Assembly (NCBI GenBank): GCA_005406025.1
Contig: BGZK01000711.1
Location: 124,001-188,000, forward strand
Length of the DNA: 64,000 nucleotides
Origin: Eumeta japonica
Lineage: Eukaryota > Arthropoda > Insecta > Lepidoptera > Psychidae
Reading direction: 5' to 3'
Below the pieces are notes generated by a model. It worked only from the letters and a program-made list of their open reading frames with translations, had not been told where the DNA came from and did not search any database. This document shows positions 54,501-64,000 of this stretch, piece after piece; the stretch's first letter is position 1, and each line of letters opens with the position of its first letter. The position numbers and the translations under genes are program-made.

Positions 54501-57499
54501 TGCTCTGCCTTTACATAGCTAGAAGATAAACTGGGACTTGCTTATATGTTCATATAATGTATCATTACTTATGTACACAGCAAAATGTGTGTGAAAATAT
54601 ATACATGAATTTAAATTTCGGAAGCAAAGCCTCTAACCCATCCATATCATAATTATAAAGTTTTTTCATCAATTTGTTATGGTCATTTTTAAAGCAAAAG
54701 ATTGACTTCCTATAATTATTTAGTGAATTTATAAAAAAAAATAAAATACATCTGTGCTGGCAAAGTGTCCTTAAATAAATTAAAATCTGCCATTTTTTGG
54801 ATTTCATCTTTTGATATTATTAATTGTGAAAAGGAAGAAATTGAATACATAATTTTTTTTCTAAATATGTTTTCAAACATATTTTCTGAGACAGAAATTT
54901 TATATGAAATATTATAGAAAAAAGTTGTGACATTATTTACTGCATTGAAAATGAAAGAGTTTGAAACATTCATGAAACTATACAGAATTAAATTTGATAA
55001 ACACTCTTCAACCAAAATCAAATTGATTGAACAACAGCAGTTGTTCAATCAAAACAACTCTTGTTTCGGAATCCAATTGTGACCGAACTAAAAAAAATAT
55101 GTTATTAATACTGTTCAACAGTATTACAGATGCATGTTTAGGGAGATTATTGACAATGTTCTGAATGAGTGTACTAGTCATTACAAAAATTGAAAAGAAA
55201 AGTTTTTTACCCTATTTGCTAGTGAAAACTTTCTATTGCATAAATTTTCCAGAAAAATCCATCATATTATAAAAGTCAGGTAGGGTAGATAGATACCCAT
55301 CTTCGGTGGATCACTAGCCGAAACAATGTAAAAACTAGTAAGTTTTAACATTGTTTTGTCTAATTTTGACTACCTTGTAGTCTTATATATACTTAGCCCC
55401 TAAATGATAAATAAATATAACTAGTAAAAAATCATGCTATTAAATTACGTTATTTGATTTCATCACATCTATTAGTGTTTTTGATAACTAATTTTCACAC
55501 GGAACCAATGTGACAATTGATGTGAATCACTGTAAGCGGTGTATGCAGGCTGAACTAGTGCCTAACCAAAAGCACGAGTCAATGCTTATGAGCCATATTA
55601 AAGGGCTCAAGTCGTGAGCATATACACAGTAAAATTGCATGCAGCATGCAAAAGATGCATGCAAATATGTATGTGTGTTAAGATTTCAAAAGCAGAACTA
55701 TTTTACATCGCGTTCCATTCCATATACTATGATTTCTAGAAATTTTACCTTTTGTTAGTTCTTTTTAGGACATGTTATTGACTGTCTAGGTAATTATTTA
55801 TTACATTTATGGTAAAAAAAATGCCTGTGCTGGTGAAGTGTTCTTAAATAAATTAAAATCTACCACTTTTTCTACATTTTCATGTAAGAAAATGATTAAA
55901 TTAATTTCTCAGGGAAGGAAATTTGAATGAATTTTTTTTCTAAATACATTTTTAGCAAATTTTTTGAGACAGATAATTCATATGAAATATTATAGACAAA
56001 GACTAGTGACATTGTTTATTGTGTCTGAAAAAAGAAAGGGTTTAAAACTTTCATGAAAGTATACAGAACTAAATTTGATATCAACTGTTATTGTTTTGAA
56101 ATTTAATTACGACCAACCTAAAAGAAAAAATGGGATCAAAAATAATATCTTTCAACACATACATAGTACTATCTGATCCCAAATTAAACAATGAGACTTC
56201 TATTGTATTAGATAGATGATACAATTAATATTTAGTTTTATTTGTAAATATATACACATAATACATAGAAATTTACTATGACTGAATATAAACATTAATT
56301 TTTAATTTTATAAGTAAAGATTTGTCTTGTGTGGGAATTGAATTCATGCTCCCAGCACTATAAGTAAGATCGCTACCAACTGCACCGAATAAACAGTCAA
56401 GTATTGATGATGTTGAACAGCTTTACAAACATGTGTTTTGCAAGACTATGTTTTTTGAAAGAACGTCATAGTCGCTATAAAAATTTAAAGACTTGTTAAG
56501 TTTGTTAACCTATTTGCTTGTTAAAAGTTTTCTTCTTATTGTATGAATTTCCCAGAAAAAATTGTCATACAGTGAGTCATGTAGGATAACTAGGCAGCAT
56601 TGATGTAGTACCAACCGAAAATATGACAAAATTGGTAAGTTTTTTTAGCCACTGGTATAGTGACTGGAGCCAGATTAATAGGCAGATTATGGGAGTCATA
56701 ATTTGTTAAAGAATGATATTGAACTATTTAATCTTTACTTATATGTTCTCACAGAATACATTCAGATACATAGACAAAAGACAATTTGATTTAAGAAAGT
56801 AAGGTTTTGAGAACTAAATATTGTCATGATGCTTAGACTAGATATACACATTTCAGGAGACTTATCACTACTGAAATCTTATGTACTACTTGAAGGGCGA
56901 ACACAGTGTTTTTCTCTTCAGTTCTAAATGGCTTAATTTTCTAAAAGCAAGCAGTGAGAGATTATTAAAATCAATTCCATTTTAGTGTAAAAAAGTATTA
57001 CACACACAAAACTACAAGTAATGCACATACTATATTCTTAAAATTGCTGAGATGCATGATTTAAAAAAATTCTTAGTAAGCTATGGCAATGGATTGAGCA
57101 GACTGTTGCTATGGATGGTAAATTAATAGTGCTTTATTTAATTTTATATAGTTTACTTCCCTATCTGATAGCAGCAATAAGAGCATGTCTTACTTTACTT
57201 CAGCAAAATTAAATAATGCCTTTTAGAATGGATACCGGAGACCTTTATAACCTCCTCTTCGTTCATCTAACATTTCTAAAACAACTTGTAGACGAAAACC
57301 CGCACTATAATAGCTTAACGAATAGGCTAATATCATTATTGAATGATTACCTCGTTGCTCGTACTCTGTCATCTAACTGATCAATACACGGTTTCAATAG
57401 CCCAAGTAATCCTTCAGCCAAAGTGTCTCTCGTAGGATTATCTAGAAGATTTCCAGTGTTTTCATCAGCTGATGTAGTCGTGCTTTCTGTATCGTCCAT
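51598..57499 (-). CDS. Snapin: Snapin, BLOC-1 and SNARE-associated protein (3 exons)
   Basis: Exons are 57499-57351 (149 nt), 52362-52197 (166 nt) and 51723-51598 (126 nt), at GT-AG sites with matching phases, giving 146 residues. Exon 1 reads MDDTESTTTSADENTGNLLD, then DTLAEGLLGLLKPCIDQLDD. Exon 2 reads SQLELRQQIESLNEELMKVR and LELYVKKLIACKHKITVVLN. Exon 3 starts DRLNDLRRSVGLEKGVR. The LAEGLL...LKP..QQLD start, the ..LREQI..L heptads and YVKKL..-K.V.LVNNIL block are Snapin hallmarks (human protein 136 residues). The whole middle is coiled coil. Role: subunit of BLOC-1 and BORC in endosome, lysosome and synaptic vesicle trafficking, binding SNAP-25. Intron 1 is 4,988 bp and repeat-filled; intron 2 is 473 bp. 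Confidence 0.93.
52998..53105. repeat. perfect tandem duplication of a 54-bp unit
   Basis: TTTCTCAGTTAAATAATCTT and the following 34 bases occur twice in a row without a mismatch, in Snapin intron 1. A recent slippage event or an assembly artefact. Confidence 0.95.
54240..56110. repeat. direct repeat pair, about 0.8 kb units, in Snapin intron 1
   Basis: 54316-55020 and 55371-56090 share, in the same order, AGCCCCTAAATGATAAATAA-type wording, GTGCTGGCAAAGTGTCCTTA / GTGCTGGTGAAGTGTTCTTA, TTAAATAAATTAAAATCTRC, TATGAAATATTATAGAMAAA and AGARTTTGAAAC-type text ending at ATACAGAAYTAAATTTGATA. The spacing is about 1.06 kb. Either two copies of one interspersed repeat, or a segmental duplication. The coding potential is negligible. 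Confidence 0.75.
56220..56402 (-). repeat. tRNA-derived SINE in Snapin intron 1
   Basis: On the minus strand, TTCGGTGCAGTTGGTAGCGA (A-box-like) is followed 30 nt later by GCATGAATTCAATTCCCACA (B-box-like). An AT-rich body follows (ACACAAGACAAATC...), like common lepidopteran SINEs. The tRNA cloverleaf is too eroded to be a functional tRNA gene. Confidence 0.5.
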
Positions 57500-58945
57500 A
57501 CTTACAAGTCGAATTAAACTTGTAAAAACATAATGGTATTATCGTAACTGTTAAAGATATCCTATAACATTTTATTGTAAAACTATATACAATTTACCAT
57601 CATGTTTAAAGCTACTTTATGATCGCTATTACAAATTTATAGTATAGTTTGTGCTACTACAGCTACCACGTCTCAATCACAAATTACATATAATTAGCAT
57701 TCAGCTCAATCATCAAATTACTTTTGTACCGATTAGTGTTGCCAGCATTCTCAAGTGAAAAGTTATCTGGATGTTTTAAAAAAACCACCCAAGCGCGATT
57801 TGGACTCGCAGACGAAGGATTTTGTACCACCGCAGAACATTGAACTACCGCTTATACTATATATAATAATATTACATTTATATTTTTTAAAAATAATTAA
57901 TGAAAAACAAGGACAAAAATTAAGATTGAAAAAAAAAACGCCAAGAACACGAATCGCTTATAAAGACTAGTTCTCCTCTTCACTTTTATTGTTTTTATAA
58001 CGACTATAATAATACATACTGTATCCCAAGAGTCTTCCTTCCTATTACCATTATTATAATCGAGCAAAAAACCACAAAAATCTATTTTCTTGTATAGGGT
58101 CCATGAATTTTTAAGTTAATTATTTTTTTATTATTTTTACACGATGAAAATTTTAGCTATCTACCTGTTACAGTTCATAAGATATAATTCGATGACATAC
58201 ATTACATACATACATACATACAGGACGGACAGCGGAAGTTTAGTAAAAAGATACCGATTTCTGTTACGAAACCATAAAAAGAAAGGAAACATGTCTTGGA
58301 AGCGCGATGGGGATTTATAATTTTTAAGAATACATTCCAAACTAACTTTCCGATCGCGGATTAGACCGTATGGAGATAGAATGCATTTCTTTCATCGATC
58401 AACATTCATGTTATTTCAAATATCGGATCAACTTTTAATTATAATTACGACATCGACCCTGATTACGATTCCGTTCACGTTTCCCTTCACTGATTTTCAG
58501 TCCCGGTCCTATACCCCAGTTTGATAATGATTACATTTTAAAATTTGGTCCCAGTTTCGGCTATCAATTCTGCTTCCCGCGTTGCTTTCTATTTAGTTTC
58601 CGCTACCGGCCATTGGGAAGGAAGGCGTGAAAAATGCTATAGTCAAAATAGAATATGTGCTATATTATTCGCGAATAGTGTAGCTTTCTATAAATGAAAG
58701 AATTTTTACAATAGGTGTAGTAGTTCGTTTCAATAGTACAAATAGGCTTATAAAGTTAAGGACTAATACTAGTGTAGGTCCATAAAAATGCGCGTATATA
58801 AATACAACGTTGTGCAAAAATTTCACAAGATCGAATCGTAAAGAATTTTTGGAAATTTGCGATTTTGGAAAAGAAAAATAATTATATATAAATTTCATTC
58901 ATTCTTAAGAATAAAACATGAAATATCTTGCAATGTGTAAAAAAG
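57500..58945. other. upstream region of Snapin, filled with dispersed repeats
   Basis: The Snapin promoter should lie in the first part; no defined element is seen. 57772-57845 (AAAAAACCACCCAAGCGCGA, GACTCGCAGACGAAGGAT) is a recurrent lepidopteran repeat word. 58195-58222 is a (TACA)n run. 58440-58600 is the third copy of the low-complexity repeat seen at 8641-8860 and 17690-17960. The short frame at 57755-57970 belongs to this repeat and is not a gene. Confidence 0.45.
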
Positions 58946-58984
58946 GTAGAGTGGGTAAATAAGCACATCTTTTGTAATACTGAA

Positions 58985-59722
58985 AGTATGCATATATTTT
59001 TTGTGATGCCCCCTTAAAAGCTTCCTTTTGATAAAAAACAATGGGAAAATTTTCTTTCTTTTTTAGTTCAAAACAACACGTGCTTCTAGACGATCTAAGT
59101 TAATTTTGGGTATAATCATCTTTTTTGAGAATTTTTCATGAGAAATATAATTTCATTTTAACATTACATTATTTAATTAATAATTTATCCAGAGTAACTG
59201 AGACGAATTTTGCAAAGTAAATTCTATAAAAACTGTAGACATATAAAAGCATGAGAATCAATGGTAAATGATGGGATTCCATAAACCTTGTTGGCAACTT
59301 GGAATTGGAATTATTATGGGTCTTTAAACGAGACATCCAGCGCATGCGCATCCAGAATTTTTTAAGGCATTTTCATGAAAACTCATACATAACTGCTCAT
59401 AGATGTACAAAAAGCCCAAAAATAGATGAAAAATTAAAATACGAGCTTGAATTATGAAGTAGATTAAGCTTGTTAAAAAGTTGTAAGTCAAATTCATTAC
59501 TTAAAATGATAACACTGAAAGTGTTACATTGTTAACTATTTTCAAATCTCAAAAACATATTATTTAATAAGATATTTTCAGGGAAAAAATGAATATAGCC
59601 AAAAATTAACTTAGATCGCCTAGAGTCATGTGTTGTTTTGAATTAAAAAAAATCCAGGTTTTTTTTCATCAAAAGGAAACTTTTTAAGGGGCGTCGCAAA
59701 AATTTATTACGACCACCCTAAT
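58985..59722. mobile_element. MITE-like element with long imperfect inverted repeats
   Basis: 58998-59140 and 59550-59722 are inverted relatives. Left TTTTTTGTGATGCCCCCTTA, CTTCCTTTTGATAAAAAA, TTCAAAACAACACGTGCTTC and CGATCTAAGTTAATTTTGGG match the complement of the right arm in order, over about 140 bp. The right end is ATTACGACCACCCTA. The left outer end is eroded (possibly GTAGAGTGGGTAAATAA near 58946). No transposase is encoded. Superfamily uncertain; a TA follows the right end. Confidence 0.75.
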
Positions 59723-60812
59723 TCACATAGTTTTGATAAAACATGCAATCATGATACATAATAAAATTTTGATACTTCAGTCTTGGCATTAAGCGACTAA
59801 TGACAAAGGCAATATACATTGAAAGTTTAATTTGTCTGCGTTAAAAACCAAAGAATTTATAAATCAACAATGAAAGAAAAAAGCTCGCTTTAGTATAAAA
59901 TGTTCGAATCTACTTCAATTTCGGATCCCATCTAAGTTGGTACCACGGCTTGTGCAAGATGGAACGTATCTTTTCGGAAATATTTATAATTTCCGTTTTT
60001 TTTAAAGCAACAATGCCAAAGTAACTATAACAAAAATAAGTCATTTAAAAAAACACTAATAAAAAATTATTAGTCTTAAGCACAACCCTAATAAATGCTC
60101 TATTAGACTGTAACTGCGAGCGCGGTTGTTGGGTCGCAGCATCACATGAAGAACTCACATTTAGCTCTACGCTTGGGCACCACTATATATTATTTTTAAA
60201 GAATTTATTTAGTCACTTACTTACAAATTACACTTGATGTTAACAATGATGTAAAGGTTGCCAAAGATATTATTACATTAGTTTTTGATTTTTCACATGT
60301 ATTCCACTTATCTCTAAAGAAGCAAGGTAAAGTAAGGCAAATTATTGCGCAAACGATACACCAGCACGTAATGTAACTTGTAGACTCGCAGGTTGTTGAC
60401 AGTCAGTGTAAATTTCATTATAAAGTCTTAAAGCCACAGCAATGTCATCTTTGCAAACTCTAACAATAAATCATGTTTGCATATTCGATAACAATGAAAC
60501 GCATTGTTATTAAGCACTTCGATAATAATCGTAAATGTAACACTTATACTATATTTGTAACTTAGCACTAATACTATCACTAGAAAAAAACGTCTCTATC
60601 GTAGAAATTAAAAAAAAAAAACAGCGAATGAACAAAATACCTAATTTCAATGAAGGTTCGACGACCGCACGCGGTTGTGCAAAACGAATGACTGAAGATG
60701 ACGCTTTGCACTTGGCAATGTAGTACTGGAGAGCGCGGCATCACGCACGATCGTCAGCTGTTGTTAAGGTCCTGATTTTGTGAATTTTTAGTACATGCTC
60801 TAAGCTATCACA
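59723..60812. other. gene-free stretch
   Basis: AT-rich. No gene or RNA is recognised. A short GC-richer patch at 60655-60760 (GACCGCACGCGGTTGTGCAA, CGCGGCATCACGCACGATCG) has no coding sense that I can recognise. Confidence 0.4.
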
Positions 60813-61037
60813 ATGCATATACGAAAACCTGGTATATGTCAAGAGACATATACCTTTTTTGGAACGATTCTATCGTTCCAAAAAAGGAGTGATATCCATG
60901 ACATTAATACTAGACATAAGAATGATCTTGCTGTTAATAAAACCCGTCTAAGAAAAGTTAACAATACATTTAAGTGGCAGTGTGTGCTCTTTTATAATAA
61001 GATCTGTGGCGACCTACAACGTATGTTCGAAACATAA
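60813..61037 (+). pseudogene. LINE reverse transcriptase C-terminal tail
   Basis: 74 codons containing SDIHDINTRHKNDLAVNKTR and LRKVNNTFKWQCVLFYNKIC, the characteristic end of jockey/CR1-like RT proteins (S-D-I-H-x-x-N-T-R, F-Y-N-K-I). It is probably from the same family as 20760-21260 and 39069-40110. The segment before it is interrupted by a perfect 16-bp inverted repeat at 60853-60887. Confidence 0.7.
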
Positions 61038-61040
61038 AGA

Positions 61041-61290
61041 CAGTTCTGAAAAGATCACCGGCACGTCTGCGGAAGTTACGAGCTACAGATCGAACGCTGT
61101 ATCGCACATGTCATCACCTCGCCACAACGTTCTTGGTGCGCTGCTTTGATGCCGGAGTGCGACCGCCCGCAGCGGCGTCCGCCGGCCATCTGAAAAAGCA
61201 AAACGCTAGCGGGGATATTTAAGACACAACACGCGCATGCGTTCTGTAATGCCCTCGGTGTCGGCCACTGGCGCGGAAACAAATAAATAT
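61041..61290 (-). other. isolated GC-rich patch, unexplained
   Basis: GC-rich in an AT-rich region. On the minus strand a TTTTTCAG acceptor-like site precedes ATGGCCGGCGGACGCCGCTG, and 23 codons later GAG|GTGATG could be a donor, so a small exon is conceivable (MAGGRRCGRSHSGIKAAHQE). It may equally be part of a retroelement 5' region. No neighbouring exon was found. Confidence 0.25.
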
Positions 61291-63289
61291 AATAGAAACA
61301 ACTAAAACAATTAAAACATGATTAGGGCAATAACGATCTTTTCGATTGGATAAAATTCTGAATATTTGATTGGCGGATTTTGTGAACCCATTGTTCACAA
61401 GATAATATATAAAAATAAATCTATCAAAAATAAAACACGCATATCACACAGTTAATGGTTGTTTCACTGAAGGCAACCTAGCGTCCGTTTTCGCCATAGA
61501 TCCCAGCTGAAATTAAAAATTTGCCGTCATATGAATTTAAACGTTTGGTTAAAAGAAAGTTATATGGCAAGGACTATTAATACCGTATTGGAATATCTTA
61601 ATGAAAAAAAACCTGCGATTGAACTGCTCGACTATCAAGTTATTTCGTATTATTTTTAAATGTCGAATAAATTAATAATTACGAAATCCTTTGTATTGTT
61701 GAGTAAAAAGAATAAACCTTAAGTTTCTTACCCATTCTTCTCTCGGTAAATCAGCATTTGGAATAAGTGGCAAAGTCGAAAAGAATTTATTAATGGTGTG
61801 TTTCAAGTTTAATTTAATTGCCTACGAAATAAAGATATTTTTTAATTTGTTTTGATATATTTTTCTCAGAAACGGCTACTTCGATAACAATAATTTTTAG
61901 GACAAAATTGTTCTAAAAAAAAAAAATTATGAATATTTGCGGAAAGATGTATGATCTTTCCGCAACCTTCTTGAACCATATGGTTTATGAAAATCAATTT
62001 TTAAGCAGTGTACTCCAAAAAGTGATCTAAAGAAAGGTATTTCATGTATTTTTTAAGACGCATAGACACATGCCATCAAAACGTGCAAGTAAATAGCAAA
62101 TAAGAAATGATAATAAAGATTTAAAATAATATTAAAGTACTCCACTAATATCTTGTTTTAGAATAGCATGTGTAAATTGTAAAAAAATAGGACTAATTGT
62201 CTTTCAATAACTAAATGATGGTTACTTTTTCTCTTTGTATTTAAAAATAAGCCTTATGTTATGACATTTCGGTTTAAATGTCAGATAATGACTAATGTTC
62301 CTTCTCTTTATCTTTGGCGCTGCAAAATGGTATCGTAAAATATGAGACAGAGAAATCATGTACACTTTGAGTCATTTTTCGCCGTAGAAACAGTAAGTGA
62401 CTGTGCATCTTCTCCTTTTTGTACATCTATGATGTTGTTAAATAAAATACATCTCTAGCTATCTCATACGAAATTACAATTAGTATGAATGATTGAAGGA
62501 TTTTGTCATTGAATAAAAACACTAGATCACAAAAAAGAAATTGACACGTCTTTCTATTTTATTACATCTCCATTTTTATTCATAGTAAATCTCTTTACTT
62601 GTGCCATATATTACACTTTATTTTCATGAATTAAAAAAAAATAGTAACAAAATTACACGAATAACAAAATATACTGAAATGAAAATTATGTTTTATTTTG
62701 CTAAGGTAAATAACAAACATAAATCAATTATTTCCATGTCAGTTTTTTTATATTGCCTTGCTGCTGAGGCACATCCACCCATAATCTTTTATTTCAGATT
62801 GATCGTCGTGATTATCTGTAATTTCGAGTCCTTTTAGAAATTAAGATTTTTGTTGTAGTGCAGGATAAAAAATTAAATAAACAAAAATATTTTGGCCCAT
62901 GAAAAGTGAAAATAACGTAAGGAAAACAATCTTAAAATAATATAACTAATAAATTCAATATTTTTGGGACTATACACAAATATTTTTAATTAAAACAATA
63001 AAATAACCATTGCTTAACGTTTCATAGAATAGAAAAAAAAGACAGAAAGGGTGACCAGCTTAGCAAAATGCTGTTATCAGAGCTAAAGCATTTTTTCAGC
63101 TGGGCTCTGAAAACTTAATATTAATCCCACTTACCCGTTTCAAAGATAATTCCCTATATACAAAAGATTAAAACAGTTTCTTGCATCGTGCAATATTATG
63201 TCAACACGGGCGTAACACTAAATGTTAGAATAAACAAAAGCCTACTTTTTTCTATTTTTTTTAAGAATAAGAGATTTTTAGAGTAGCTG
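61291..63289. other. gene-free stretch
   Basis: No gene is seen. 61938-61964 is a perfect 11-bp hairpin (TGCGGAAAGAT, loop GTATG). The frame at 62601-62837 is low-complexity and matches nothing I know. Confidence 0.4.
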
Positions 63290-64000
63290 TTCAACAATGT
63301 CACTACGTAGTAGTAGAAAAAAGTGTTTCGTTATGGAGTTCTTGAACGAAGAAGGAAGGTTGCCAAAGGGAGGTGGGATGTTGTTCCATATTTTGGTGGA
63401 AGCACATTAAAGCTGCCCTTAAATGACTCTGTCTGTAGCTGGACACGTAAAGGGATCAAGTTAAGTCACACAAAAATAATTAGGAGCTTATGAATCTTAT
63501 ATAACGATTTATGTGCAAATACTACACTAGTATAGATGATAGTGGACAGGTACGCATTATGAGAAATGTGACTTTTATTACAGAGTGACACTTATTTCGA
63601 GTGTATATCATTAGATAAAGGCCGCCTAGATAGAACATCGCTCTGTTTCGAGCACGTTTTATATACTTAACGAAATTAAGTTTTGAGTCTAATGTGACCA
63701 TGAAGTACCTATTTGACTTTATTAAACCAAGAGATGAATCAGTGGAATACTTTCAGTAGACAGTGGGATTACGGTCTGTTCTTAGAGAAATGGATTGGTG
63801 TACTTTATTCCAGTTTAATCTCGTTCCTTAATACTGAAGCAATCACCGATGTGGGTCGTACGGCGTACGTTACTTGTAGACCAGTCAGGACTCTGGTTTA
63901 TCGAGCGTGTGTAATGTCGTGTCATTTGCGAATAACGCAAGTTTTACTAAGGGAACCTGTGATACGTCATTTATGAACCTAAACAGAGTAATGTGAAATG
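63290..64000 (-). pseudogene. jockey-clade LINE reverse transcriptase fragment, runs off window
   Basis: The minus strand from 64000 reads in broken frames: LFRFINDVSQVPLVKLALFA, then NDTTLHTL where active relatives have a second catalytic Asp after FA, STDSSLGLIKSNRYFMVTLD, KLNFVKYIKRARNRAMFYLG and later LRAALMCFHQNMEQHP near 63370. This is the palm, thumb and C-terminus of a jockey-type RT, different from the full-length copy at 32391. The catalytic box appears as FAND, so it is inactive. It continues beyond the right edge. Confidence 0.75.

Noticed and set aside
56320..56402. Possible functional tRNA gene on the minus strand
   Set aside because: A- and B-box-like words are present, but the acceptor and anticodon stems do not pair and an AT-rich SINE body follows. 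Called a tRNA-derived SINE instead.

Overview
This is insect nuclear DNA, almost certainly from a moth or butterfly. The window is AT-rich and gene-poor. Its genes have short exons with GT-AG introns, and it is packed with transposon remains. Supporting signs are a zinc-finger-associated (ZAD) C2H2 gene, a tandem pair of delta-class GST genes, and a Helitron-like element whose ends (TCCTTACTAATATTATAAA and CTAG) I recognise as typical of Lepidoptera.

Seven host genes are supported. From left to right they are: an intronless SUPT7L/Spt7-like SAGA histone-fold subunit (+, 11.3 kb); a three-exon cyclin-dependent kinase regulatory subunit CKS (-, 17.0-19.8 kb); a five-exon ZAD-C2H2 protein with seven fingers (-, 25.5-27.2 kb); two delta-class GSTs with identical exon lengths of 342/168/141 nt (+, 40.7-41.7 and 42.9-50.8 kb); the class I methyltransferase N6AMT1/HEMK2 (-, 51.0-51.6 kb); and the BLOC-1/SNARE-associated protein Snapin (-, 51.6-57.5 kb). 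The Snapin stop codon and the N6AMT1 start codon are 5 nt apart in one exon, which points to a dicistronic mRNA. Most multi-exon genes were assembled here by hand from splice sites and reading phase.

The rest is mostly mobile DNA. At 0-7.7 kb lie two PIF/Harbinger elements. The second is complete, with terminal inverted repeats and a TAA target duplication, and its nuclease and MADF genes are interlocked on opposite strands, each with an exon inside the other's intron. A TTAA-flanked piggyBac-like remnant sits between them. At 28.9-40.1 kb are a decayed mariner with an internal duplication, a minus-strand Helitron carrying the last codons of its helicase, a full-length 5.7-kb jockey-clade LINE with an 11-bp target duplication, and a second LINE whose reverse transcriptase has lost its catalytic box. 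The introns of the second GST hold a split RTE-type LINE, a DDE-like transposase gene and a TA-flanked element with 26-bp inverted repeats and ten copies of a TTACCGCGG-type motif. The first Snapin intron holds duplicated repeats and a tRNA-derived SINE. The right end holds an inverted-repeat MITE and LINE fragments.

The window looks like a slowly evolving gene neighbourhood enlarged by repeated insertion. No CRISPR, phage or bacterial system is present. Several transposon ORFs are broken by single-base indels in homopolymers while the host genes are intact, so true decay cannot be fully separated from assembly error.
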